64,000 nucleotides of DNA, from NCBI GenBank assembly GCA_000711775.1, contig ARYC01017194.1, forward strand, positions 56,763 through 120,762, given 5' to 3'. Positions 35,848-47,615 of the stretch are shown in pieces. Under the pieces are notes generated by a model. That model had not been told where the DNA came from, searched no databases, and was given only the letters and a program-made list of their open reading frames with translations. The translations under genes and the position numbers were made by a program. Position 1 is the stretch's first letter. Each line of letters begins with the position of its first letter. The DNA comes from Oxytricha trifallax. Lineage: Eukaryota > Ciliophora > Spirotrichea > Sporadotrichida > Oxytrichidae.

Positions 35848-38809
35848 TCACTACTTCTTGGCCATCATTTCAGTGAATATACTGCTCCTCCTATCCCTAT
35901 TCTTGGGTTTGGTAGCCATGTAGTTAAGTTTCTGAAAATCATAGTTCAGCGTCTTCACCTCCTCATTGCACCACTACACCACTTTGTTATCAAATTCACT
36001 CTTGTACATCTCGAAGTAATTTATGTTTTCCAACCCAATACTGGCTGTGGTTTTATTAATTTAATTTGTTTCTGGATTTTAAGATTTAGATCTAGGTTGA
36101 TTATTATCTTAATAAACATTAATATTAGGGTCTTGTTCAGTTGTATTGTAGTCCACTTCCTTCACTTAGTTGAAGAGTTTATCTTTTACTAGTTTATTCA
36201 AGGTTTTCAGGGTGGAGTGGGAATCGTCCATGATCCCCAAGCATTTCTCTTCTTAGGCGGTTTTATGCATTAACTTGAATACTGATTTCGATCGGGTTAG
36301 CAAATTTAATACTAATGCAATATAAAAACATTCACTGAATATAATTTCATTAAATACAAATTACTGGATCTTCGCTTCATATTTTTAAATAAATCATTTT
36401 CGTTTTTCTTGTGAGGTTTTAAAACATTAGTGACAGGAGACTCTTCTTGAATTTTATCATCATAGTAATCAATATTTCCTGAGATTTTATCATTAAGAAA
36501 ACTATTGTAATTTATGCCCTTCGTTTGATAAGGATCTTCAAAAGCAGATGATGATTGGATCTCATTATTACTATTTGAAATATTAAACAAATATAAATAA
36601 GCATGAAGTGATATATAGTTCCTCAAATTAAGATTTATTAAACTATAAATAGATTACAATTAGCATAATATAGTGGCTTGGTTTTTACTAGTTTATAGTT
36701 TATAATAAGTTTATGGATTGCACATTAGCCCTTGAAGTTTTAGATTCTAATTTCCCCACAGAAATGCAAGGGAACGTTTTCTATGGCTCAGAATTATCTT
36801 GACTCAGGGTTGAATTGAACAGACTGATTACTTAAGCACTTTGTTTATGTTTCCCTCTTGAACTCAGCTTAAAAATAGTTTATAGTATTAAGCGTTTTAT
36901 TCTGTTAGCTTCTATTGAATATACTTCTGCTGTTTCCTCTCCTCTTGTTCACTTATTTGCTTCTCAACTTTATGAATTTCCTTCTCAAACTCTTTCTTAT
37001 TCAAATCCATAACATTTTCCTGCTTGTCTTCCTTCAATTTGAACTTGATTGTCATAAACTTTTAAGCCACTTCTTTCTCCACTTTGAGAAATGGTTCTAG
37101 TTCACACTGTTTTATACTGAATTTACTCTCCATTTGTTATTTTAAAGTTTTCGGCATTTTTATGGCGCTTTCCAGGTTTTTGTCTATTAACTCCTCTTCA
37201 CCGCCTTTTATTTTACAAAATATAGAATGTGATGGAATTTTAGTTAAATTTGGGGGATATGCGTTGAAAAAAGAATATATAACATAATTTATTTTCTCTC
37301 TCATGTATACTCTATATTCTGTCTCTCCCTTCTTTCTGACAGTGCTGAGAGTATTTGAGTCATAGTCATCTATCATTTTCTTCTTCTAAAATATATTCAT
37401 TTCTTTCACCTTGTCGCTGAACAGTTTTTTTAAACGAATATGTCTATGCTCATACTAAAATAAATAAATTAATAGTTTCTTGAGATAGATAGAGGGAGCA
37501 TTTTGGACTTGTCTGGTCAGATTGGATGCTGTCTTGGGTAAATGGCTTTTACAATCATTGTTATTCCAAGAAAAAAATACGATTAATTAAATTAGACATT
37601 ATATAAATCAGATTGAGGAAGAATTCTCATACAAACTAAAACAATGCTAAAAATCGATTACCTTAAAAATTTAATCAATATAATCATAGAAAAAGTTCCA
37701 TTAAAATTATTACAAATACTTCTCTTTTTGAATTAATTCAATAATTTTAATTATTAATGACTATGTAAATTGCATAATAGTTTAATTAGATATGTTGTTG
37801 ATTAGAATTTGAATATGACTAAGATTATTCTCATTTTTTGATGTATTCTATATATTCCTAGATGATTCAGATATTTTCTTCTTTTTGGCCTCATTTTCCT
37901 TCTCTTATTAAATCTTATTTTCAACTATCTCTTTCAACTTCAGTTGAAATTTAGACATTTAATTATTCAATTTTTATTGATTGATGTTTGTGAAGCCAGA
38001 TTTAATAATAATTTAATACTTATAAATTGCGATAAAATATAATTACTACTAGTCCATTTATATAATAAAATGAACTAGATTTTTTATCAGGTGCTTCTAG
38101 AGAGATATCATTAGGAGCCAAACTTAGCAGAGACTTGTGGCTTTGATTATTCTACATTTAATCTTATAGACTTTTGTCTATTTCAATTTCGGTGTGTAAA
38201 CTGGTATTCTTATTCATCATTTGTTCTTGCTTATCTGCAAGTTTAACTGATATAATTAAATGTCATATAGTGAATCAAATTTATATAAAGTTGTCTGTGA
38301 TTTAGTATTTAAACTTTAAGATTTTCTTGAAAAATCTAATCATCATATTAATGTGATTGAAGCTCCATTGCCATAATAGTTTTCTCCTCTATTTGTGATA
38401 TTGAAAATAAATCGTGTAAGTGTAAATTCAGGTTTTTATCAAGTTACTTCTGCTTGTTGAACATTGGATTATTAACGTAGTCTGAGTTGTCCTTGGGAAG
38501 GATTATATTTGCAGCTATATTGCTAAAATAATGATTTAAGGATTTAGATTATTGCCTCTTATGTAAGATAGAATTGATAAAAATAGTAGCAATACTCTAG
38601 GCTTTTTCCCTATCTCCATGCAATTAGTCTTTCTAATTGAATAATTTCATGTACTCCTTTGTTGTGATTTGAGGTCTTCCCATCCTGATCATAGTAGGCA
38701 GTTCTTCATCAGATTCATCAGAATCACAATCGAATTTTAGATGAGTACGCTTTTTCAGGGATCGCTTTCCTGCAACTGATCTTATTTAAGTGTTTTCAGG
38801 ATCATTCAT
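35848..38809 (-). CDS. Coiled-coil protein, tandem paralogue B
   Basis: Start ATG at 38809 (MNDPENTQIRSVAGKRSL). Acidic FDCDSDESDEELP is followed by TTKEYMKLFNQKDQLHGDRE and NPMFNKQKQLDKNLNLHLHD, homologous to the central block of paralogue A. The C-terminus reads YKSEFDNKVVQWCNEEVKTL, homologous to YKKDFDHKVLEWCEDEIKQL in A, and ends FTEMMAKKQ before TGA at 35848-35850. Heptad-rich segments lie between. The copies have diverged widely outside these blocks. Internal AT-rich gaps (about 36300, 36650-36900, 37450-37800, 37980-38060, 38250-38300) interrupt the frame. Function not recognised. Confidence 0.6.
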
Positions 38810-39620
38810 TCGCTTCTACAATTAATTAACTAATATGCATTCATTTAAATGTTTAGTGTTTTATGTTTATAAAAATTGAGTTTTAAAGAATTAATTTTTA
38901 CTATTATATGCGATATTCTCAATATTTTTGACTTATTCCTCAATAGTTTAAAGTATCTGAGAGTCATCATCAAATTTATTTACTTTAACCTAAGTTTAAT
39001 ACCTTTGCTTCTTTTTGGGATTGTGAGAGGCTTAATTGGTATTTTGACGTTTATTTTTATCTTTCTGTTGGATATTTATTAGTTTTTATCTTTTATTTTG
39101 ATCAATCAACTTAAAATGGTCTCGGTCATTTCTTTTGATTTTTTACAAATTTAATATTGACTTGGAACTTGATTGTTTGATATTGCTAATTGTTTGATAA
39201 GAGTTTGTTTTTTACAATAAAATATCGGTTTAATTTTAATTAGCAGGCTGTGTCATGAATATACCCTTATTGCTATCAATTTACTGATTTTTAAAAAGTA
39301 TATAGATATTAGATTTGATTAAAATACTATAGTTAATGTGAAATTTCTCTCATATTGATATTGTATGATTTCGACTTCTTAGAACTTGTAAATTTATATC
39401 TGAGTTTTAGTTAATTGAATTGTGTTAAGTTAATAATGGCAGCAAATTGTTAAAAGATTATTATTTACTTGGTCTCACTGTCGCCTTTCTACTTAATTCT
39501 TTATCCCCTTTATATTTTTGGTAAATTATAAAATGTATGTAAACAATTTAATCAATGCCTGTTTTTATTTAATTTGAAATATTCCAGTTGGAATTACTTC
39601 AGCAACTTGAGTTTCATAAT
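38810..39620. other. 0.8-kb AT-rich intergenic region
   Basis: No convincing gene. A plus-strand open frame at 38876-39082 has the Leu/Ile/Phe composition of AT-rich non-coding DNA and is not called. Confidence 0.5.
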
Positions 39621-42600
39621 TCATAATTAATATAAATAATCTTTTAAAGTATATAATACTAAATTTAGTTTATTATCAATGCCTGATTACTTGTCTCTCC
39701 TAGTCATATAATCGAAAATATCGTCCTCATCGTCATTGGACTCGAGTCTCTTTTTCCTCAGAGTTTTCTGCTAAACTTAAATGAAATATATAGTATATCA
39801 ATTATTTTTAGCAATAAAAGAATGATATTTGCATATTAATCATTAGTTTATGACATCACTGAATATATTAAGTAAATGATATATAATAATTAGAAAAAAT
39901 ACCACGTAATTCAGTTATAGGTATTTAATAAACTAGGGTGATTGAGGCAAAGTATTAAAATATCAATTTAAAATACAATAATATAATCAGAAATACAATT
40001 TATGAATATTAATAGCTTACAATTATTTTGGGATAAGTTTGAATAGGACATTTTGGTATATATATTAATAATTTTAAGACAATTTAATAAAAATTTTAAG
40101 ATTTTCATATTGTATTTTATTTAATTAATACAACAAATTTCATAATCATGATAAAACTTTTTGATATTTTAAGATTTTAACAGTCGAAATAGTATTTATA
40201 GATGATGTGAAAATAATGGTTTAATTAGATATAATAGAATGATTAAGTTATAATTCTCAAATGATTTAATATTCAAAAATTAGCATTATTTTTGGAAAAA
40301 GCTCTTGTATTTTGTTGTTAATTTTATATTAGCATTCTATTTTTCAAGGGAGCTGTTTTTGTTAATTAATTATTACTACTGTCTTAGATAAAAAAGATAA
40401 TTGATAGTAAAAATAAAAAATTGATAGATCTACTTGTGGATATTTTATTAAAGGTTATTCAAGTCAATGCCATTTTATTGCTTCATAATAATATCCATTA
40501 ATTAGTCTTTGCGCTTTAACTCTTTCATTCTATCTGTGCTTAATTAAGTCTTGTCCTTATTTAATTCTTTACTTTACTTCAATCCATCAACTTATTTATT
40601 TGATTATGCTCCTGTCTAAGCTGCTTAATCTGTAATCATTATTAACTTTTGATGTGGATTTCTCATAGGCAAAAATTCATTACTTTCATTGACAAGGCGA
40701 GTTGGAGTGTCTACTAATCTATGCCTGCTTTCTGCCAGGTATGAAATCAGGGATTCTCTCTCAGAATCCTTAAAGTTAAGTAAGTCATCTTGGATGTCTT
40801 CAAGGTCTACTAACTAGTAAAAAATGAATTAAATTTTATAGTTAAAACTGTTCTAGCATTGGGGTTGTTGCAGCCATTTTCTTCTAGTTAATAAGTCGTT
40901 AGTCTTTCTTGTTTTGCTTGTCTTAGTCTTTTTTCTTTTTGAGTTTCTCTTGCTTTTTTCTATCAACTCTCCTCTGCCGATCTTTCTATTTTTATTCTTT
41001 TTCTTGACTGTTTTCTCTCTCTCCCTTTTCTCTCTTCTAGAAGGATTCAGCTGCAGACTCATAAGCACATTAACTCAATTCCTCTTCAGATGAGGATTCA
41101 AAAATCTCAAATTGAGCCACAAGGGGATTTTATGTTGCTAACTTTTCGTTTTATTTATGATTAGACTAAGCATCATCTTAAATGAAAATTGGATTAGTCG
41201 AAGATGAAGATTCTTCAATTCTCATGTTATAAAGTAAAGGTTGTTAGTTTGACTCTGTTAATCTTTGTGAAGAGTTGTTTGAAAGCTTGATATCAGGAAC
41301 TTCTATGTCTTCAAATTCTTAATTGTTTTCTACATATGAATCAGAGTGGGATTGCATTTAATCCTGATTATCACTAAGATCTGCTGAATCTTAGTTTAGA
41401 TCAAAGTCTTTAATTATGTTCATGGTTATTTGTCCTTTATTGTTATACAAAGCTTAATCTTAAAATTGCTAGTCATAATTTTACTTCTTACTTGGAAGTT
41501 TTCCTTTATTAATGTTTGGCTGAGTTTTCTATCTAAAGTTTTACAAAGCGTTTGCTTAAGTACTCTCCATGCTATTTTAGTCTATATTTTGCTTGCTGTT
41601 TCCTACCTAGGACTTATTATTAGTCATTATTTGGGATTATTGACTTACTTTCGAGCTGACTGCACTTTCTAAACCTATGTTTGATCTATTCTGTTGAGAT
41701 GGATTAAAGAATCGACTTCCTTATGGAAGATTTTTAACAGCAGCTGCCTTCCTTGTTTAACTACTTGAGGGGTTTTAGACTGGCTTCGTGCCACCATAGT
41801 CTCCAAGTAATGAAGCATTGTCTGATACATTAGAGTTTCCAATATAGTTCTAAGAATTAACTTCTTCTTCTCTTTGTCTTGTGTTACTTTGAGGCCTGTT
41901 ATGTGTCTGTATACGAATCCTGTTATTATTGGAATTCTATTGTTAACGCTTTTTCCCTGATTAAGGAATTTGAATGTTTGGAGCTCTTATAGGCTACTAA
42001 GTCGTATAGATTTAATTTGTTTACTCTGGTCTGTTTGTTGTAACTGACTCGCTTCTTTTCTAAAAAAATGAATTATGGTTTACTAAACTTACATGGATTA
42101 GGTAGTTTTGTCCAAGTGGGGAGTAGTTATTAACCTATCTAGATTGCATATTAGAAATTTGATTTTCAATGAAGTTATTCAACTTTGCTGCATTTCTTAG
42201 ATTTGATTAATTCTAATTCTGGTTCATCATTACGATTTATCTTAACTAGCTACGAGTTCTCTACAATTGTATTTACAATTTTATTTTTATTTCTTACCTC
42301 TTTATTGTAGTTCATAAGTTAAGATTTTACCTTAATACCATTACCAACTTCATTTCTAGAGATAGTTGAAAAATTCTAATTCTAGTTATGAGTGGCAATC
42401 AGCATTTTCTTTCCATTTTTTTACTGGTAGGAAGGATCAACATATACAGTTTGATTATGTTTATGAAAATTTCCTAAGTTACTCTATTGATAAGGTTCAA
42501 TAACCGTTGTAGTATTCATTCTGTTATCTCCTCTTCCAATTATAGTACGGTTAGCTTTGCTAACTAAGGGGATTGATTGTTAGTTTCTATAATCTATAGT

Positions 42601-43487
42601 CTGATTTGTATCATAATTCAGGAATGCTTGTAGATCTGCTTGATCTATAATTGCAATCGAGTTGTTCTATAGAAGTTAAAAAGTAAATTATACTTACCTT
42701 TTTGTTCTTCTTTATGTTTTGCTAAGTTTGTAGCATTTACTACTATAAAGATTGTTATTGAGCTCCACTTAGATATTTAGCTTATAGCGCTTATTATTCG
42801 TTTTTTGTAAGAGTGGATTTTGCCCTAACTGCTTATACAGCCAGTAAATTTTGAGTTTTTATAGATTTTCTCTTTCCAGATGTAGGTATTTACAATGGAA
42901 TATGAGCAGGATTTTAATCAATAATCATGCCGTTACTAAATTGCTATTGCTAAGCAGCAATTGATAGATTGTGGTTGTGTTGATAAATAGGTGCGTTATA
43001 ATTTAGGTTAATATTACCAGTTAGGTTTTTTTCTATAACTCCTCCGCTTCCAGCCTCGATATTCATTTAAGCATGGTTCATATTATACAAAGGCAGAGTT
43101 TAATTCAACCAGTTTTGAGACAGAATATTATTGTCTTAAACTGGAACGTTAGAAATGTTACGAATTTTCTATCTGGGTATTTAAATGTTTTAGGTTTGAG
43201 TTTTGAAGTTACTTCGCTTGGCATTCGCCAGTAAATTAGTGTCTTTTGATCTCTATTTAAGTAAAATAAATACGTGAAAATTTATAATTCGAAAGTAGCT
43301 GGTCTTGAGCTTTATGATAAAATGTATTATTTAAACCAGCATTAGCTATCATTTACTGTACAGCTGCCTTTTTCACATAAAAGTTTTATATATTTGGCTG
43401 TTATAAATTTGATCGAGGATTTGAAGCCGATCTAAAGTGAGTGTTTCCTTGTGAAGGATTCTTTTTTGTAGCTGAAGAGATATTCAT
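39621..43487 (-). CDS. Gln/Asn-rich low-complexity protein with a basic Lys/Arg patch
   Basis: Start ATG at 43487 (MNISSATKKNPSQGNTHF). The product is dominated by Gln, Asn, Ser and Lys (e.g. AAQQQQFSNGMIIDQNP). Downstream there is a highly basic stretch (REKTVKKKNKNRKIGRGE) near 40950 and a conserved-looking C-terminal part, LVDLEDIQDDLLNFKDSERE (about 40800). An IES at 39772-40452 separates NGIDLNNL from QQKTLRKKRLESNDDEDDIF, and the gene ends at TGA 39621-39623. Interruptions near 40815-40850, 42060-42100, 42290-42330, 42680-42710 and 43230-43290 are introns or IESs. No domain recognised. Such proteins are abundant in ciliates. Confidence 0.6.
39772..40452 (-). other. IES (677-bp unit), pointer TAAA
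   Basis: TAAA at 39772-39775 and 40449-40452 (TTTA on the gene strand), in the same codon phase. Collapsing yields DLNNLQQKTLRKKRLESNDD. The interval is AT-rich and non-coding. The pointer is only 4 bp, so the exact ends are tentative. Confidence 0.5.
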
Positions 43488-43682
43488 TAAAAATCAATTC
43501 TATAATAAAAAAACCTATTATTCTTATTTATCTGTATTTTTGTGATTAAATTTACAAAAACTTTGATCTTTCAAAGTGGAATTAAACATCGAAAATAGTG
43601 AATAATTTAAATCCCATAAACCTGATGTATTAAATATATCCTACTGATTCTGACCAAAATATTAAAAATTAACAATTTGATG

Positions 43683-43690
43683 AAAAAAAA
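43683..43690 (-). terminator. Pol III terminator (T8 on minus strand)
   Basis: A run of eight A's on the plus strand, two bases beyond the tRNA 3' end, gives T8 on the transcribed sense strand. Confidence 0.75.
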
Positions 43691-43692
43691 GT

Positions 43693-43763
43693 AGCGGAGA
43701 GTGGTTTCGATCCACCGACCCCTAGGTTATGAGCCTAGTACGCTCCCACTGCGCCACCCCGCT
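43693..43763 (-). tRNA. Initiator tRNA-Met (CAT)
   Basis: 71-nt cloverleaf on the minus strand. Acceptor AGCGGGG pairs with CTCCGCT. The anticodon stem CTAGG/CCTAG encloses loop CTCATAA (anticodon CAT). The T-stem GGTGG/CCACT encloses loop ATCGAAA. The A1:U72 pair and the A54/A60-type loop ATCGAAA are hallmarks of the eukaryotic initiator, not the elongator. The GTGGCGCAGTGGGAGCG D-arm also matches eukaryotic initiators. Confidence 0.93.
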
Positions 43764-43929
43764 TTCCATACAACTACTCATATAATATTAATATTTATAA
43801 GACTTAAAATCCTCTAGAACAGTGATTAATCTTTACTGAGGATTTCTGATTGAAACCGAGGGAGCAAGATATATAGTGGGAGCCTAAATGAAAAATCTGC
43901 TATTAAAATCGTTTCAGTAATTATTTAAG

Positions 43930-44214
43930 AAGTTAAAATTATAATCTGCATCTATACTTCTCTTAGTTGATAAAGTATCTCTCGTACGTGTATTGCATCT
44001 TTCTATAATAAGTGATTTTGGGGAAAATGCCTTAAAAGAGAGGCTTCCTACCAAGTTTCTTTAGTTTTATACATTTCTTAGGCATAACTAAAATTAAAAC
44101 GTTGTTGCCACGCTAGCTTTAAGACAAGAGAGGAGGTACAACATCAGTATACTTAAATATAATAACGAAACTCTTCACATTTCTGGGAGCAAGAGCGCAG
44201 CTGCCAGGTAACAT
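43930..44214 (-). CDS. Small hypothetical basic protein (uncertain)
   Basis: From ATG at 44214 the frame reads MLPGSCALAPRNVKSFVIIF, then MPKKCIKLKKLGRKPLFQGI and ITYYRKMQYTYERYFINQEK, about 95 residues with good composition and higher GC than the flanks. No TGA follows for a long distance in this frame, so its 3' end is not defined and may be beyond an IES. Not recognised; an RNA gene is an alternative. Confidence 0.35.
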
Positions 44215-44574
44215 AGTAATTTACGATGTAATACAGATTAATAGACTTGCTCACAGTATAATAATGAAATTTAAAGTATTTATTTTTAATATAATTATAA
44301 TTCAATGAATGCTAATGAAAAATAAAATGGAGGGAGCGCTAGCTTATGAGAGAAAAGAAATATATTAATTTAAGTTACAAAAATTTATTAAATACAATAC
44401 TCTTTAATTTATCAAAGAGAAACAAGACATTACATATTTCACTATTTATACTTGATTTCTTTTAAACATGATATTGTATTCGCATCATTTTTGTGAATGA
44501 CGTATTAACCATGAAATAAATAACTTATATATGATATTTGATTAGCTTACTGAAACTATATTTAGCTTGATTGT
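44215..44574. other. AT-rich spacer
   Basis: Nothing recognised. Confidence 0.5.
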
Positions 44575-45695
44575 TCATTGAGTGAGTGATGGTTTGAGCA
44601 TGATTTTACCCTTTGACATGTTTTGCTTGTACTCTTCAACTGCTTCTTTGATTTGATGGAATCCATATTCCTTGTAAACTGATACTTCATCTAGGAGGGT
44701 CTTGCTTTGCTTCATAATTCCCATAAGAGCCCAGGTACTCTTTTCCTTAAGCCAGTATGGCAACAAGAATCCTTCGAGTTTTAAATCTTTACCAATCAAA
44801 CTAAGTGCGTTGATTCCACAGATCTTTGATTCACTCAAGTTAAACATTAAAGAGTTTTTAATTGAATATTTTAATTAAAACGAAATATCAATAGAGAATA
44901 AAAAATTATTGGTTTACCATAAGAAATAATGACACCTCTGGGTGCAATAGCATCAGCAATCTTTCCAACAACTGGTCCAGCAACACATTCCAAACATACA
45001 TTAGCTCTTAACTTCTTGCTTACTTCCTTGAGTTTCTCTAGGAAATCTTCATCCTCTGAATTAAGGACGTATTCACACTTGTATTTATCACCCTTCAAAG
45101 TCTCAACTTAGTCTTGCTTTCTGACGATGTTAATAAGTGGTAGGTTATTTTCTCTGCATAGTTTAATCATCATTCTACCTAGTTGAGAGAAAGCACCAGT
45201 TTAAATCACTGCGTTAGCTTTGTAAAGTTTACATTTCTCGAGAAGTCCAATGGCAGTCAAGGGATTGACGACACCATTAGCTCCTTGCTCGAAACTGCAA
45301 TTAGCATCTAGTGGAATACAATTGGTGGCTGAAGTTACGCAATATTCAGCATAAGTACCATCCTTAGAGAAAGTACCTGGTCTCTCCATCTGTCTGGTGA
45401 AAGCAACTCTTTTACCAATTAAAGTCCAAGCATAGAAACCACCTCCACTTGAGATGACAGTACCAGAACCTTCTCCACCTGGGACTATTGGGTATGTGTA
45501 AGTTCCATTGTATTAGCCTGAGAGGTAATAAGTGTCACTTGGGTTGATTGGGCAGCACTCAACTTTGATTAGGACTTATCCCTTTGCTGGAGTTTGAATA
45601 GTTTTGGTCTCTGCAGAGTAAGTGTACTCACTTGGTCCTGTGTAGAGAACTGCCTTCATGTATTTTTGTTCTTCTGGTTAACTCTTTTCTACCAT
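44575..45695 (-). CDS. MDR-family zinc-less alcohol dehydrogenase / quinone or enoyl reductase
   Basis: NAD(P)H-dependent medium-chain reductase. Start ATG at 45695 (MVEKSQPEEQKYMKAVLYTG); an internal Met at 45659 is the other candidate. GroES-like N-domain: VLIKVECCPINPSDTYYLSG, PIVPGGEGSGTVI. Rossmann domain: TAIGLLEKCKLYKANAVI, then a dinucleotide-binding TGAFSQLGRMMIKLC, and ECVAGPVVGKIADAI. The C-terminal substrate-domain part is NLSESKICGINALSLIGKDL. Stop TGA at 44575-44577. The zinc-ligand Cys/His set of true ADHs is not evident, pointing to the quinone/enoyl-reductase branch. One IES lies at 44840-44916. About 345 residues is normal for the family. Confidence 0.88.
44840..44916 (-). 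other. IES (74-bp unit) in MDR gene, pointer TTA
   Basis: TTA at 44840-44842 and 44914-44916 (TAA on the gene strand), in phase. Collapsing gives GVIISYGNLSESKICGIN, which fits the family. The insert begins with GTAAAC but has no acceptor AG in the right phase. Confidence 0.6.
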
Positions 45696-45811
45696 TTGAT
45701 CTTCAATTATTAATTATATCTTTATATCTATAAAATTGATAGGGAAAGGGTCAAATCAAAATGCTAATTACTTTTTATTATTCAAAATTTTTAATATAAA
45801 AACAGCTAACT

Positions 45812-46072
45812 ATGAATCTATTAATGTCCTCCATAATAAAAGATATAAGTGAAATTATTTATTCTCACGAAGAATATTTACCTAATGAAGAATTAGATGT
45901 GAAAGACTTAACACTTGAATGGTCTATAATTGCTCATGAGCCTTCAGATGGTCCTTTCGATGAAAACTTTGGATCACTATGTAAGTTAATATTTGTTTCA
46001 TAACAATTTATAGAGAAATAAAAACTCTTGATTTGCGAATATCTTTAAAATCATAGTCAATATTACATTTGA
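45812..46072 (+). CDS. Small hypothetical acidic protein
   Basis: ATG at 45812, then MNLLMSSIIKDISEIIYSHE and an acidic stretch ending FDENFGSL. A 33-nt GTAAGT...TTATAG intron (45981-46013) joins in phase to a short second exon ending TGA at 46070-46072, giving about 75 residues. Composition and the in-phase intron favour a real gene. No family recognised, and it ends only 50 bp before the NMT start. Confidence 0.5.
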
Positions 46073-46122
46073 AAGAATTCAAAAGATATTAACACTCCCT
46101 TATTATATCATAATCATAAAAA

Positions 46123-47599
46123 ATGGAAAAATCTACTCAACCAACTGAGGTTTCTCAAAATCCAGATGAAGAAGTTAAACAAGAACAAACTCTGCAATAG
46201 GAAGAAGAAGTCAAAGACTCAACTGCTGTATCATCCACATCAGCTTTGAAGCCTCAGACAGATGATCCAGATAAAATTAGAGATAACTTGAAGAATTTGT
46301 ACAATCAATTGAACTCAAGAGCTACATCCAACTAAGACAGAAGATAACTTGAATTCTTGAAATAATTGATGCCACTCTATGAAAAGCATGAATTCTGGGA
46401 TACATAACCTGTACCAAAGAATCTTGGAGCTAGCCAATAGGTAATTATTCTTAAACATATTAATTTACCATTTATAGGTCAAGAAAGAAGGTCAAATTGT
46501 GAGCAAAAAGGTTGAGGAGGTATAAAAAGAACCCTTAGCACTACCAGAGGGTTTTGAATGGTCCACTGTAGACTTGAAAGATGATGAGCAAGTCAGAGAA
46601 GTTTATGAATTATTAAGAAGCAACTATGTTGAGGATAGCGAGAATACTTTCAGATTCGATTATCCAGTTGAGTTCTTGAGATGGGCTTTATTGATTCCAG
46701 GATATATTCCTGAATGGTTTGTTGGAGTTAGAGGTAGTCAAAATAAGAAGTTATTGGCATTCATTTCAGGTATCCCAGTTAAGACATAAGTTAAGTAATA
46801 AACAGTTAAAATGGCAGAGATTAATTTCCTCTGTGTTCACAAAAAATTGAGAACAAAGAGACTTGCACCAGTTCTTATCAAGGAAATTACTAGAAGAGTG
46901 AATATTACTGGAGTTTGGCAAGCACTCTACACAGCAGGTGTTGTTGTTCCAAGACCCATCTCTACCGCAACATACTATCACAGATCTTTGAATGCCAAAA
47001 AACTCGTAGATGTTGGATTTAACTCACTTCCAGCAGGAGTTCCTATGGCAAGATATCAGAAAATGCATAAAGTACCATCAATGGGAGAAGTAAATCTCAT
47101 TGGAGAAGCTAGACCAATGACTGAAAAGGATGTACCACAAGTTTTCAAGCTACTTACCGAATACCTTAAGAAGTTCGATGTTAAGTTGAAATTCACTGAA
47201 AATGAGATTGCTCATATGCTTCTTCCCAGAGATGGAGTCGTAAATTCATACGTTGTCTACAATGCAGAGAAGAAAAAGATTACAGACTTCGTTTCTTTCT
47301 ATCGTCTTCCATCTTAAATTTTAAAGAAGATTGGTCATAACCACGATCAAGTCAATGTTGCTTACTCTTTCTACAATGCTGCAACAGTGAACCCACTAAC
47401 TGAACTTATGAAATATGCTTTGGTACAAGCCAAGGAAATTGGATTTGATGTTTTCAATGCCCTAGATATTATGGACAACGTTGAATTTTTAGATGAGTTA
47501 AAGTTTGCTCCAGGTGATGGCTCTCTTCACTATTACTTATACAACTGGCACTTAGACTCAAGAGTTACCCCTTCATCCCTAGGAGTTGTTTTAGTTTGA
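46123..47599 (+). CDS. NMT: Glycylpeptide N-tetradecanoyltransferase (N-myristoyltransferase)
   Basis: Transfers myristate from myristoyl-CoA to N-terminal Gly of cytosolic proteins. Start ATG at 46123 ([17 protein letters not shown]); an acidic/Gln-rich N-terminal leader is followed by the catalytic GNAT-fold repeat. Family blocks: [52 protein letters not shown] (CoA-binding core), [33 protein letters not shown], and a C-terminal [12 protein letters not shown], ending LGVVLV (the C-terminal carboxylate acts as base in the family). One 37-nt intron at 46441-46477 (GTAATT...TTATAG). Stop TGA at 47597-47599. About 480 residues; complete. No IES detected. Confidence 0.97.
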
Positions 47600-47615
47600 A
47601 TTAATTTATTTTCTT

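Noticed and set aside
37084..37376. Plus- and minus-strand short frames inside paralogue B region
   Set aside because: Partly shadows of the minus-strand coiled-coil gene; plus-strand frames have no independent support.
38876..39082. Plus-strand hydrophobic open frame
   Set aside because: Ile/Leu/Phe composition of AT-rich DNA, no start context, no continuation; judged chance.
43770..44230. snRNA or snoRNA gene between the tRNA and MDR gene
   Set aside because: No recognisable U2, U4, U5, U6 or box C/D arrangement; a minus-strand protein frame explains the GC-richer part at least as well.
46441..46477. Possible IES in NMT
   Set aside because: A canonical 37-nt GT-AG intron in phase is sufficient; no flanking direct repeat is needed.
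46766..46981. Minus-strand Cys/Asn-rich frame
   Set aside because: Antisense shadow of the NMT catalytic core.
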